DNA of 64,000 bases from JAPSGB01 sp963775185 (GTDB lineage: Bacteria > Myxococcota_A > Polyangia > Polyangiales > Polyangiaceae): contig CAVZIE010000037.1 of the NCBI GenBank assembly GCA_963775185.1, positions 496,001-560,000 on the forward strand. The letters run 5' to 3'. Below the pieces are notes generated by a model. It saw only the letters and a program-made list of their open reading frames with translations. It was not told the DNA's origin and did not search any database. Made by a program: the position numbers and the translations under genes. Shown here in pieces: positions 26,931-35,295 of this stretch (the first letter of the stretch is position 1; each line of letters begins with the position of its first letter).

Positions 26931-27332
26931 TCAGGCCTTCTTCTGCACCATCTCGCGCAACCCGGAGATGTGCTCGGCGAGCGCCAGGTCCACGTCGGCG
27001 AACACGGCCTCCAGCTCGTTCAGATCGAGCGTCTCGTTCTCGAGCGCCGCGGACAGCACGATGTTGTCACCCTCGATGCCGTACGCGGCGTGCAGCAGGT
27101 CCCGCGCGTTGAGCACGAGCAGGTGACGGAACGCGCGCGCCTCTACCGCGGCGTCTCCGCGCGGCGCCTCGCCGATCGTCACCCGCACGACCACCACCGG
27201 GGGCGCAAGCCGGAGCGCCACCGGCGGTTGGTTCGGTGCAACGCTGACCAGATACGTCCCGTCTGGAGTGCGCTCGAAGCGGCGTTCGAGCTTGTTGAGG
27301 TGCGCCTCGAGATCCTCTTCGGTCCTGACCAT
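26931..27332 (-). CDS. YbjN/Tir-chaperone-like small protein
   Basis: A 133-residue acidic protein. Segments TPDGTYLVSV, APPVVVVRVTIG, FRHLLVLNARDLLHAAYGIEGDNIVLSAAL and ETLDLNELEAVFADVDLALAEHI follow the YbjN/CesT-type fold of two helices packed on a sheet. Related proteins are bacterial chaperone-like or sensory partners. It precedes pspA by nine bases on the same strand, so a supporting role for PspA is likely but inferred. Confidence 0.6.
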   Translation of the reverse strand: MVRTEEDLEAHLNKLERRFERTPDGTYLVSVAPNQPPVALRLAPPVVVVRVTIGEAPRGDAAVEARAFRHLLVLNARDLLHAAYGIEGDNIVLSAALENETLDLNELEAVFADVDLALAEHISGLREMVQKKA

Positions 27333-27400
27333 CGGGTCGCCAGCATAGCGCGACCGGCCCCGCCGGGTGACCGTGAATTTCCCTCATTTCTTCGCTGGTT

Positions 27401-27420
27401 TGCCGGTCCGGCGCGGAATC
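27401..27420 (+). repeat. Dispersed 20-bp near-palindrome (exact copy, left arm of an inverted pair)
   Basis: Exact consensus copy. Forms a perfect 20-bp inverted repeat with 27452-27471, with a 31-base spacer. Confidence 0.9.
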
Positions 27421-27451
27421 ACCGGCGACGCGCCGGACGCGCTGGCCCGTC

Positions 27452-27471
27452 GATTCCGCGCCGGACCGGCA
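27452..27471 (-). repeat. Dispersed 20-bp near-palindrome (exact copy, right arm of an inverted pair)
   Basis: Exact reverse complement of 27401-27420. Together they could form a 20-bp stem in transcripts crossing the region. Confidence 0.9.
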
Positions 27472-27558
27472 TGCCTGCGGTAGGCATTTCCGTGACCGTT
27501 TTGAGTACGCTCGGCGGCGGGCGTGGAACGCCCCTGGTCGAGCGGCTATCGTGACTGG

Positions 27559-27816
27559 ATGCGCCGCTACGCTGAAGTGGTGCTCTCCGGGGTGCGCTTG
27601 GCGGTGGTGAGCCGCGACATCGGGCGTGCGCTGGAGCGCCTGACGCCCGCCGAGCGCGAGGTCGCGCGGAGCTACGCCGCGGGCAAGAGCTGCGCCGAGG
27701 TCGCTGCCGAGCGGGGAACCTCGCCGCACACGGTCGCGAACCAGCTCGGGTCGATCTACTCCAAGCTCGGCGTGGCGGGCCGGACGGAGCTGGTCGCTCT
27801 GATCTGGGAGGGGTAG
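27559..27816 (+). CDS. Short LuxR-type helix-turn-helix regulator
   Basis: An 85-residue protein that is almost only a LuxR/GerE DNA-binding domain: RLTPAEREVARSYAAGKSCAEVAAERGTSPHTVANQLGSIYSKLGV. Start 27559 is favoured, though an in-frame GTG at 27523 adds 12 residues. No sensor domain is present, so it may act by competition or as a partner of the larger regulator that starts four bases after its stop. The pair looks like a recent split or duplication of one regulator. Confidence 0.75.
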   Translation: MRRYAEVVLSGVRLAVVSRDIGRALERLTPAEREVARSYAAGKSCAEVAAERGTSPHTVANQLGSIYSKLGVAGRTELVALIWEG

Positions 27817-27819
27817 CCG

Positions 27820-28833
27820 ATGCGGGGAGCGGGAGCCGTACCGGTCGTGGAGACCGCCTACCGGCTGGATCTGGACGACGAGGAATGGGTGGCGGAAATG
27901 GCCAGGCTCGGCTGCAAGACGCTGGGCGAGGACGGCATGCCCGTGCACGGCGCCATCATCCGCAGCCACGAGCGCGGCTTCGAGTTCCTGAAGCGCTTCC
28001 TCGAGCCGTACGATCCGGAGTTCCTGGCAGCCGTCGACCGCATGGAGGGGTGGGTCCCCCGGCGAATCAACGCGGTGAAGTACCGGAAGACGCGCTGCTC
28101 GACGGCCACGGAGCTCGCCGTCGAGCACCACGCGCCGGCGCTGCTGTCCACGGCGTTGCTCACGCGATACCTGGGCCGCTGGGGCGTCGCCGACGTCGTC
28201 CAGGTGCAGGGCGCCGGGCTCGACGACATCACGGTGGGCTTCACCGCGTCGCTGCGCGAGGCGTCGCGCGTGCCGCCGCGGCTGCGACACACGTGGGAGC
28301 TCGTCGCGACGCACATGGCGGCGGGCTTCCGCCTGCGGCGCGCGCTGTCCGATCGGGCGGCGGCGCTGGAGCACGCCGAGGCGATCTTCGATCGCAAAGG
28401 GCACTCGCTGCACGCGGTCGGCGCCGCCGCGGACCCCGAGTACCGGGACCTGCTGCGGCAGGCCGTGCGATCGGTCGACGAAGCGCGCTCGCGCGGCGGC
28501 CGCGACGACCCGGAGCGAGCGCTCGATCTGTGGAAGGGCTTGTTCGCCGGGCGCTGGTCGGTGCTCGAGGTGTTCGACACCGACGGACGCGCGTTCATGG
28601 TCGCGTGCGAGAACGACCCGGCCGTGGCGGAATCACGCGCCCTCACGCGCCGCGAGCGCCAGGTCGCCGAGCTGGCGTCGCGCGGCCACTCCGAGGAGCT
28701 GATCGCCTACACGCTGGGCCTGAGTGCTTCCACGGTGCGAACGCACCTCGATCGCGCCGTCAAGAAGATGGGGCTGAAGGGGCGCCTCGGGATCATCCGC
28801 GCCGCGAAGATGCTGGCGAAGACCGACAAGTAG
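27820..28833 (+). CDS. LuxR-type transcriptional regulator with an uncharacterised sensor half
   Basis: A 337-residue protein. The C-terminal 60 residues are a LuxR HTH (ALTRRERQVAELASRGHSEELIAYTLGLSASTVRTHLDRAVKKMGL). The N-terminal 250 residues have no motif I can name but show a helix-rich, GAF-like pattern with a LWKGLFAGRWSVLEVFDTDGRAFMVA strand pair. Three bases separate it from the short LuxR gene, so they are likely cotranscribed. It lacks a visible response-regulator Asp. Confidence 0.72.
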   Translation: MRGAGAVPVVETAYRLDLDDEEWVAEMARLGCKTLGEDGMPVHGAIIRSHERGFEFLKRFLEPYDPEFLAAVDRMEGWVPRRINAVKYRKTRCSTATELAVEHHAPALLSTALLTRYLGRWGVADVVQVQGAGLDDITVGFTASLREASRVPPRLRHTWELVATHMAAGFRLRRALSDRAAALEHAEAIFDRKGHSLHAVGAAADPEYRDLLRQAVRSVDEARSRGGRDDPERALDLWKGLFAGRWSVLEVFDTDGRAFMVACENDPAVAESRALTRRERQVAELASRGHSEELIAYTLGLSASTVRTHLDRAVKKMGLKGRLGIIRAAKMLAKTDK

Positions 28834-28834
28834 C

Positions 28835-28854
28835 GGTTCCGCGCCGGACCGGCA
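28835..28854 (-). repeat. Dispersed 20-bp near-palindrome (exact copy)
   Basis: Exact copy starting two bases after the LuxR stop and ending six bases before the convergent CDF gene stop, filling the convergent gap almost exactly. It could work as a bidirectional terminator. Confidence 0.85.
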
Positions 28855-28860
28855 TCCCCT

Positions 28861-29820
28861 TCAGATCGGGCCCTGGTCGCGACCGCGGCGAACGGCGACG
28901 AGCTCTTCGGGCGGCGGAGGCTCGGGCTGCACGGTGACGTGATCGAGGTGGTGCTCGTCGTGGAGTCGCTCGGCGATCGCCCGGCATACGTCGGTGCCGT
29001 GGGCGCCGCGCGCGAGGGTGACGTGGACCGTGAGCGCGTCGAAGCGATCGCTGATGCGCCACACGTGCAAGTCGTGGAGCGACGCGACGCCCTCGCAGGC
29101 GAGGATGGTGCGCTCGACGGCGGCCACGTCGAGGTGCGACGGCGCGGCTTCGAGCAGGATCGCCGTGGTCTCGCGCAGCACGCGCCAGCCGCTGAAGGCG
29201 ACCAGGATCGCGATCAGGACGGAGAGCGCGGGGTCGGCACGCCACCAGCCGAGCGTGACGACGGCGATGCCGGCGAGGATCGCGGCAACCGAGCCGAGCG
29301 CGTCGGTGAGCACGTGCGCGAAGGCGGCGCGCACGTTGAGGTTCTCGCGCTGGCCGGTCATCAGGATCGCGGCGACCACGCCGTTGACGACCAGGCCGAC
29401 GCACGCTGTGACCAGCATGCTGACGCCGTGGATGTGCTCCGGTTGGAACCAGCGCTGCACGGCCTCCGCCACGACCCAGACGGCGGTGACGGCGAGCGCG
29501 ACGCCGTTGACGAACGCGGCCAGCACCTCCGCGCGACGGAAGCCGAACGTCGAGCGGGCGGTGCGCGGGCGGCTCGCGAAGCGCTGGGCGACGAGCGCGA
29601 GACCCAGGGCGCCCGCGTCGGCCAGCATGTGTCCCGCGTCGGCGAGCAGCGCGAGGCTGTGGCTGGTGACGCCGACCACGGCCTCGACCACCATGAACGA
29701 GCCGGTCATGGCCAGCGCGACGGCGAGCACGCGCGTCGGCGCCGCGGCGTGCTCGTGCTCGTGTTCGTGATGGCCGCCGTGACCGTGGCCCGGGGCCTCG
29801 ACGGACAAGGAGCCGCTCAT
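28861..29820 (-). CDS. Cation diffusion facilitator (Zn/Co/Cd exporter)
   Basis: A 319-residue inner-membrane protein with a His-rich N-terminus (HGHGGHHEHEHEH) typical of CDF metal capture. Six transmembrane helices follow, with metal-site motifs ALLADAGHMLADAGAL and FAHVLTDALGSV (the paired HxxxD sites), and a C-terminal cytoplasmic ferredoxin-like domain (about 230-310). It exports divalent metals using H+ exchange. ATG 29820 overlaps the upstream protease stop by four bases (ATGA), indicating an operon. Start 29874 is rejected because it adds only an Arg/Ala-rich extension. Confidence 0.9.
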   Translation of the reverse strand: MSGSLSVEAPGHGHGGHHEHEHEHAAAPTRVLAVALAMTGSFMVVEAVVGVTSHSLALLADAGHMLADAGALGLALVAQRFASRPRTARSTFGFRRAEVLAAFVNGVALAVTAVWVVAEAVQRWFQPEHIHGVSMLVTACVGLVVNGVVAAILMTGQRENLNVRAAFAHVLTDALGSVAAILAGIAVVTLGWWRADPALSVLIAILVAFSGWRVLRETTAILLEAAPSHLDVAAVERTILACEGVASLHDLHVWRISDRFDALTVHVTLARGAHGTDVCRAIAERLHDEHHLDHVTVQPEPPPPEELVAVRRGRDQGPI

Positions 29821-31056
29821 GGGCGTCGGCGGTAGAGCAGCGCGAGCCCCAGCACCAGCGAGCCGACCAGCCACGGTACGGGCTTCGCGGGGCCCTGGCG
29901 CACGATGCTGCAGCCGCTGCTACTGCCGGAATCCGCGCTGCCGCCGGTCGCCGACGGGTCGAGGCACACGCCCAGGCCGGTGTCGCACGTGGTGCCCGAC
30001 GCGCAGCTGCCGTCGGTGCCGCAGGCGGCCACGCACGTGCCCGACGTGCCGTCCGAGGAGTAGCACTGGTAGGCGGCCTGGCAGCCTTCGCTCGCGCTGC
30101 ACGCATCGCCCAGGGCGCCGCCGGTCGGCGGCGGCGCGGCGTCCGTGCCGCCGTCGTCCGGCGAGGCCGGCGTGCTCGAGCCGGTGACGGCCCAGAACGG
30201 CGGGTCGTAGCCGCCGGACTTCGCCGCGTCGAGCGCGGTCTGGATGATCAGGTCCTTGTGCGACGCGACGTCGCCGTACACGCTCGACAGACAGCCGGTC
30301 GGACCGCGCGAGAGCACGCCCATGACGCGCCCCTGGGCGTCCAGCGCCGGTCCACCCGAGTCGCCCGGACACGTCTTCGAGTTGCCCAGCCACTCCGACG
30401 CTTCAACCGACAAGCCCGAGCCGCAGTCCGTGCCGTGGCAGCTGACCTGGTTGTCGTCGAGACGCATGCGCGTACCGTTCGACGAGTTGTTGTTCGGATC
30501 CGTGAGCCCGAAGCCGACGGCCGAGTACGGCTCCGGGTAGTCCGGGGTGGAGTCGATGCGCGGCACGATCGGCGTCGCCACATCGGCGGGGATGCCGGCG
30601 CCCTCCAGCGTGATGAGCGCGATGTCGTTGCCGCAGATCTTGGTGCTCTCCGGCGGCACGACGACGGTGCCCGCGCCCTTGTAGAATTCGGGCCCGTCCG
30701 CCGTCGGCGGTGTGGTCAGGACGCGTGGCGCGCAGCATCTCCCCGGTGGCCTGGAGCCCGAAGCCCGTCTGCGTGCAGTCCACGCTGTTCTGCGGACCGT
30801 TGTTCTGTGTGAGCGCGACGCAGTGCCGCGCCGTGAGCACCAGGTTCGGCGCGATCAGCGTCCCGCTGCAGTGCACCTGGAAGTAGCCGAAGGCGCTGAA
30901 TGCGAGGGCGACGGCGGCCTTGTCCGCGTCGTCCACCTGACCGCCGACGATCGGCTGCTCGATGATCCCGGGCCTTCCGCTTTCGGGGGCAGCGCCGCAA
31001 GCGAGGACCGGGAGCGCGCTCGCCGCAGCGAGCAGCAAGCCAAGGGTTCGTGTCAT
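29817..31056 (-). CDS. Trypsin-like serine protease with MYXO-CTERM-like tail, frameshifted
   Basis: Two frames together give a complete protease of about 410 residues. The N-terminal part has a lipoprotein-type signal (PVLACGA) then IVGG, the trypsin activation site, and the catalytic His in LTARHC. The second part has the Asp (GNDIALI) and Ser (GDSGGP). They join if two bases are restored near 30721-30726, where ATRPDH should read ATRVLTTPPTADG. The C-terminus has Cys-rich repeats, then SGCSIVRQ, a hydrophobic helix and RRRP, matching a MYXO-CTERM sorting tail. SD GGAGG supports ATG 31056. It overlaps the CDF gene by four bases. The frameshift may be a sequencing error. Confidence 0.8.
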
Positions 31057-31166
31057 GGGCGCCTCCAGCAGGGGCGACAACTGTAGCGGCTCAGCCGGCG
31101 CCCGCCAACCGCCGGCGTGACCGCGTGACCGCGTGACCCCCCCGCGCTCGTGGTGTAGTCTTGGCC

Positions 31167-32618
31167 ATGTTCCCCAAGAACTTGCGCGAGTGCCTGACGT
31201 TCGACGACGTCATGCTGCTGCCCGCGTACAGCGACGTCCTGCCCCCGGACGTCGATGTGCGCACGCGATTGACGCGGGGCATCGAGCTGAACATCCCGAT
31301 CGTCAGCGCGGCGATGGACTCCGTCACGGAGGCGCGCTCGGCGATCGCCATGGCACGCCAGGGCGGCATCGGCGTCATCCACAAGAACTTGCCGCCGCTG
31401 GCCCAGGCCGAGGAGGTCGACCGCGTCAAGCGCGCGGAGAGCGGCATCATCACGAACCCCGTCACGGTGCGTCCAAGCGAGTCGCTCCGCGACGCTTTGG
31501 CGGTGATGCGCGAGCACGACGTGTCCGGCGTACCCGTCGTCGAAGGCGACTCGCCGGTGGGCATCCTGACGGCGCGCGACATCCGCTTCGAGAAGAACCT
31601 GGACCAGCCCGTGAGCGCGTTGATGACGACCGATCTGGTCAGCGTGAAGCCGGGCTGCAAGGTGGAAGAGGCGAAGGAGCTCCTGCACAAGCACCGGATC
31701 GAGAAGTTGCTCGTCATCGAAGGCGGCAAGCTCGTGGGGCTGATCACGATCAAGGATCTGATGCAGGCCGCGCGCAATCCGTCCGCGCTCAAGGACGAGC
31801 GCGGACGCCTGCTGGTGGGCGCCGCCATCGGACCGGGCGCCGATCGCGTCGAGCGCGCCGACGCGCTGGTCGAGGCCGGCGTGGACGTGCTGGTCGTCGA
31901 CACGGCCCACGGTCACTCGCGCGGCGTGATCGAGACGGTGCGCGAGATGCGCAAGCGCCACGCGAAGCTGCAGCTCATCGGCGGCAACATCGCCACGGCC
32001 AAGGCCGCCGAGGCGTTGATCGAGGCGGGCGTGGACGCGATCAAGGTCGGCATCGGGCCGGGCAGCATCTGCACCACGCGCATCGTCGCCGGCATCGGCG
32101 TACCGCAGATCACGGCCATCTCCGACTGCGCCGAAGTCGCCGACCGCCACGACGTGCCGGTGATCGCCGACGGCGGCATCAAGTACTCGGGCGAGGTAAC
32201 CAAGGCCATCGCCGCCGGCGCGTCGTGCGTGATGATCGGCTCGCTGTTCGCCGGCACCGACGAGGCCCCCGGAGAAATCGTCCTCTACCAGGGCCGCAGC
32301 TACAAGGTGTACCGCGGCATGGGCTCGCTCGGCGCGATGAAGAAGGGCAGCAAGGATCGATACGGCCAAGGCGGCACGGCCGACGAGAAGCTCGTGCCCG
32401 AGGGCATCGAGGGTCGCGTCCCGCACCGCGGCTCGCTCGGCTCGATCCTGGCGCAGCTCGTCGGCGGCCTACGCTCCGGCATGGGCTACACCGGCTCGCA
32501 CTCGATCGCCGAGCTCCGCACCAAGGCGGAGTTCATCCGCATCACGTCGCAAGGCCTGCGCGAGAGTCACGTCCACGACGTGATCATCACGGAGGAAGCG
32601 CCGAACTACCGCGTGTAG
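31167..32618 (+). CDS. guaB: Inosine-5'-monophosphate dehydrogenase
   Basis: A 483-residue enzyme that converts IMP to XMP with NAD+, the first step to GMP. Features: LTFDDVMLLPAYSDV at the start, a CBS pair (about 90-210: ESGIITNPVTVRP and SALMTTDLVSVKPG), catalytic Cys loop GIGPGSICTTRIVAGIGVPQ, the DGGIKYSGEVTKAIAAGA and GSLFAGTDEAPGE phosphate loops, and the RGMGSLGAMKKGSKDRY flap. Start ATG 31167 replaces an in-frame TTG at 31161. It is divergent from the protease. Confidence 0.98.
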   Translation: MFPKNLRECLTFDDVMLLPAYSDVLPPDVDVRTRLTRGIELNIPIVSAAMDSVTEARSAIAMARQGGIGVIHKNLPPLAQAEEVDRVKRAESGIITNPVTVRPSESLRDALAVMREHDVSGVPVVEGDSPVGILTARDIRFEKNLDQPVSALMTTDLVSVKPGCKVEEAKELLHKHRIEKLLVIEGGKLVGLITIKDLMQAARNPSALKDERGRLLVGAAIGPGADRVERADALVEAGVDVLVVDTAHGHSRGVIETVREMRKRHAKLQLIGGNIATAKAAEALIEAGVDAIKVGIGPGSICTTRIVAGIGVPQITAISDCAEVADRHDVPVIADGGIKYSGEVTKAIAAGASCVMIGSLFAGTDEAPGEIVLYQGRSYKVYRGMGSLGAMKKGSKDRYGQGGTADEKLVPEGIEGRVPHRGSLGSILAQLVGGLRSGMGYTGSHSIAELRTKAEFIRITSQGLRESHVHDVIITEEAPNYRV

Positions 32619-32624
32619 CGCGGA

Positions 32625-33761
32625 TCAGAACGACAGCGACGTCACGCTCTTGCGGCGCGCCGAGGCCGAACGCTTCTCGTCCATGTCGAAGCGGTACATG
32701 AAGCCGATGCGTGCGCCGAGGTTCGTCTCCGAACCCGCGCCCGGCGCGCAGCCGTCGAGATCGACGGCGTCGCTCGACAGGCGATGCGCGGTCAGGTCGG
32801 CCTGGGCGATGAACGCCAGGTGCCGATCGAGATCGACGTCCATGCCGACGCCGCCGCCGAGCCCGAAGCCGGGGCCTTGGCTCGCCGAGCAGTCGTAGGC
32901 CTTCGGCGTCGAGAAGTCGTACGTCTGGGTGCCGCTCGCACGCACGTGCTGCCAGCTCATCCCGACCTGCAGCTGCACGAACAGCCCGATCGTGTCCGAG
33001 CGCAGAGGATAGGCGCGGCCACCCAGCCACAGCGCGGTGAGACTGCGCTCGACGTCGTAGTTCGCACTTTGCGGCGCCGTGCGTCCGGAGCCGAGTCCGA
33101 TCTGCTGCACGGCAAGCCCGACGGAGAGCACGCGACTCGGCGCGAACCAGCCGCCAAGCCCGTACTCGAGCCCGACCGGCGCGTTGCGCGTGAAGTTGTC
33201 GGGCGAGTCCAAGCGGAAGTTCGGCCCGGCCTCGAGCTCGATCCCCAGGGTCTGTTCCGGCGGCGGCAGCTTGGCCTCGGATTTTGCGCCGCCCTGATCC
33301 TGCGCGGAAGCGGCAGCGGGCATCATGCTCGGTGCTGTGCTGGGCGCGGGCGTCACCGGCGGTGCGGGCGCGGGAGCCGGTGCGGGCGGCGCAGGGGCCG
33401 GGGGTTGTTGGACCGGCGCGGTATCGACCGGAGGCGTCGTCCCGGGCTGCGTCGCACCGTTCGGCGGCGTCGCGTCCGCAGGCGGCGTCTCGCCAGGTGC
33501 TGCCGCTCCTGCGTCGGGAGTCGTCGCACCCGCGGCGCCTTGATCACCGGCGGGCTTGTCTTCCGGCTTCTTGTCTTCCGGCTTCTTGTCTCCGTCCTTG
33601 GCGGCGCCCGCCTTGTCGTCCGGCGTCGCCGGCTTGTCGGGGGACGCCGGCGCGTCCGCCGCGGGAGGCGCGGCCGGTGCCGGAGGCGTCTGGGCGGACG
33701 CGACGACGGCGACGAGACTGGTGGCGAGAGCGGCGAGACACACGACTGGGCGGAGGCGCAT
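32625..33761 (-). CDS. Outer-membrane barrel-like protein with a Pro/Ala/Lys-rich linker
   Basis: A 378-residue protein with a signal peptide (AALATSLVAVVASAQT). Residues about 25-165 are low complexity (Pro, Ala, Thr, Lys, Asp: PEDKKPEDKPAGDQG), and the C-terminal 200 residues have an outer-membrane barrel pattern (LGIELEAGPNFRLDSPDN, GLGGWFAPSRVLSVGLAVQQ, IGLFVQLQVGMSW, GARIGFMYRF). It converges with guaB with only 6 bp between. It is probably a porin- or OmpW-like protein with a disordered periplasmic linker. The family is not identified. Confidence 0.65.
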   Translation of the reverse strand: MRLRPVVCLAALATSLVAVVASAQTPPAPAAPPAADAPASPDKPATPDDKAGAAKDGDKKPEDKKPEDKPAGDQGAAGATTPDAGAAAPGETPPADATPPNGATQPGTTPPVDTAPVQQPPAPAPPAPAPAPAPPVTPAPSTAPSMMPAAASAQDQGGAKSEAKLPPPEQTLGIELEAGPNFRLDSPDNFTRNAPVGLEYGLGGWFAPSRVLSVGLAVQQIGLGSGRTAPQSANYDVERSLTALWLGGRAYPLRSDTIGLFVQLQVGMSWQHVRASGTQTYDFSTPKAYDCSASQGPGFGLGGGVGMDVDLDRHLAFIAQADLTAHRLSSDAVDLDGCAPGAGSETNLGARIGFMYRFDMDEKRSASARRKSVTSLSF

Positions 33762-33797
33762 GGGCGGACTATCCCTCTACGGCCGCCCCGCGTGCAA

Positions 33798-34055
33798 TCA
33801 CTCGCGACGTCCGGGGCGTCGCGCATGCGTGCGGGACCAGCGGACCGCCGCTTGCGCCGGCCCGCTCCAGCCCGCGACCAGACGTCGCTGGGCGCGCGTC
33901 AGCCGCAGGGCCAGAAGGCGCGCACGCGGTCGCTCGCCCGCCATCAGCAGCCGGACCGTCTCGGCGGCGGCGACGACGAACAGCAGCGACACCAGCGCGA
34001 GCAGCGCCACGGCGGACCAGACAGGGCCGAAATATGCGAAAAGATTATTGAACAT
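33798..34055 (-). CDS. Small one-helix membrane protein with a consensus promoter
   Basis: An 85-residue protein beginning MFNNLFAYFGPVWSAVALLALVSLLFVVAAAETVRLLM. One transmembrane helix (about 12-32) is followed by a very basic tail (RPRARLLALRLTRAQRRL). The start at 34055 was chosen because a near-consensus promoter (34090-34118) ends 35 bp upstream and because the upstream in-frame codons encode no plausible signal. It lies 36 bp upstream of the porin-like gene on the same strand. No homologue is recognised, but promoter and helix together suggest a real, expressed small gene. Confidence 0.6.
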   Translation of the reverse strand: MFNNLFAYFGPVWSAVALLALVSLLFVVAAAETVRLLMAGERPRARLLALRLTRAQRRLVAGWSGPAQAAVRWSRTHARRPGRRE

Positions 34056-34089
34056 GACGCACCCAATACAAACTGGCCGTGCAGAATGT

Positions 34090-34118
34090 TTTGTAGGCAC
34101 TCCGACGCGGTGTGTCAA
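34090..34118 (-). promoter_or_regulatory. Consensus-like sigma-70 promoter for the small membrane gene
   Basis: On the minus strand TTGACA (34118-34113) is followed after exactly 17 bases by TACAAA (34095-34090), a perfect -35 and a four-of-six -10. The start codon is 35 bp downstream. Confidence 0.7.
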
Positions 34119-34158
34119 TAGGTAGCCGTGCGCGAGGCCGGGCAGGCCGCGACGGCGA

Positions 34159-34767
34159 TCAGGGCTCGAACAGGGACATGGCGATCGCCTCGAGGGCGGT
34201 CTGGATCGCCGCGTCGTCCTCGGGCGGCGGCGGATCGAAGAAGTCGTGAAGCGCCAGGCCGTCGAGCGCGCCGAGCAGCAAGCGCGGCAGCACGCGGGCG
34301 GGCACCTTCGGCTTGAGCCCGAACTCCGTCAGGCTCGCGAGCAAGTGCTCGACCACCTCGTGGCGGTTCGCCTCGAACATGGCGGCGAGCGAGCTGCGCA
34401 GCTTGGGGTCGTGCAGGCCCTGGGCCATCAGATCCGCGAGCACGCGCAGCTCCGGCCCGCCCTCCTTGCGACTGACCCGCATCTCGCGCAGCGCGCGCGA
34501 GATCTTGTCCGACGGGTTGCCCGGGGCCTCCCACGCCGCACGCACGCGATCGCGCATGGCGGCCGCGCAGTGATCGAGCACCTGGGAGATGAGGTCTTCC
34601 TTGCTCTCGAAGTGGTAGTGCACGGCACCCTTGCTCATGCCGGCGGCGGTGGCGATGTCGCTCACGCTGGTACGGGCGTAGCCGTTGTCCGCGAGGGCCT
34701 GGATGGCGGCGTCGAGCACCTGCTTCCTGCTGGCCTCGCTCTTCTTGTAGGAGCCGCGCGCGCGCAT
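34159..34767 (-). CDS. TetR-family transcriptional repressor
   Basis: A 202-residue protein with the N-terminal TetR HTH (SRKQVLDAAIQALADNGYARTSVSDIATAAGMSKGAVHYHFESKEDLISQVL, about 12-62) and an all-helical ligand-binding C-terminus. TetR regulators usually repress a neighbouring gene. The nearest genes are the small membrane protein (minus, downstream) and the tRNA-Ser genes (plus), so no obvious target is visible. A 135-bp gap separates it from the first tRNA-Ser gene. Confidence 0.9.
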   Translation of the reverse strand: MRARGSYKKSEASRKQVLDAAIQALADNGYARTSVSDIATAAGMSKGAVHYHFESKEDLISQVLDHCAAAMRDRVRAAWEAPGNPSDKISRALREMRVSRKEGGPELRVLADLMAQGLHDPKLRSSLAAMFEANRHEVVEHLLASLTEFGLKPKVPARVLPRLLLGALDGLALHDFFDPPPPEDDAAIQTALEAIAMSLFEP

Positions 34768-34866
34768 TTCGACCTGGAACAGGCCGGATACAGGCTCGGG
34801 GACCGGCGCGCAAGCCTGGGCTCCCCGAGAGGGAAAGGCGGGCGCTTCCCGGGGCTTTCGACGGCG

Positions 34867-34895
34867 TTGACAGTCCGGGGGGCGCCTGCCACATT
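34867..34895 (+). promoter_or_regulatory. Promoter of tRNA-Ser(CGA)
   Basis: TTGACA (34867-34872), 17 bases, then CACATT (34890-34895). The -35 is perfect, the -10 weak. The tRNA starts seven bases after the -10, as expected. Confidence 0.55.
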
Positions 34896-34902
34896 CCGCC
34901 GC

Positions 34903-34989
34903 GGAGAGATGACCGAGTGGCCGAAGGTGCCTGATTCGAAATCAGGTGTACCCGCAAGGGTACCGTGGGTTCGAATCCCACTCTCTCCG
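34903..34989 (+). tRNA. tRNA-Ser, anticodon CGA
   Basis: An 87-nt class II tRNA. The acceptor stem GGAGAGA pairs with TCTCTCC, followed by discriminator G. The anticodon stem CCTGA/TCAGG encloses a loop with CGA, reading UCG codons. A long variable arm (stem TACCC/GGGTA) and a TPsiC loop with GTTCGAATC are present, as required for serine tRNAs. CCA is not encoded. Confidence 0.95.
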
Positions 34990-35102
34990 CTGGGAGCCCG
35001 GCCGGAGGGCGAGTCCTCCCGCTCATCGAGCTGACGGAGGCGAGCAACCGGCACCCGTCACGAGACCACCACGGCGGCCTCGCGAACGGAAAGACTGAAC
35101 CT

Positions 35103-35191
<89 letters not shown>

Positions 35192-35295
35192 GACGAGACG
35201 ACAATCGACGCTGTTCGGGGGCGGCGCGTCGCCAAGTCCTTCTCGATCGCGGCTTGCGGCCCGACAGCGCCGGGGGGACTCCTCTCACGCCAGGC

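Larger units (their letters stand above)
27333..27558. other. Divergent intergenic region with an inverted repeat pair
   Basis: The gap separates the YbjN-pspA operon (minus) from the LuxR-type genes (plus). Its main feature is a pair of perfect 20-bp inverted copies of the dispersed element (27401-27420 and 27452-27471). No gene is visible. Confidence 0.6.
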
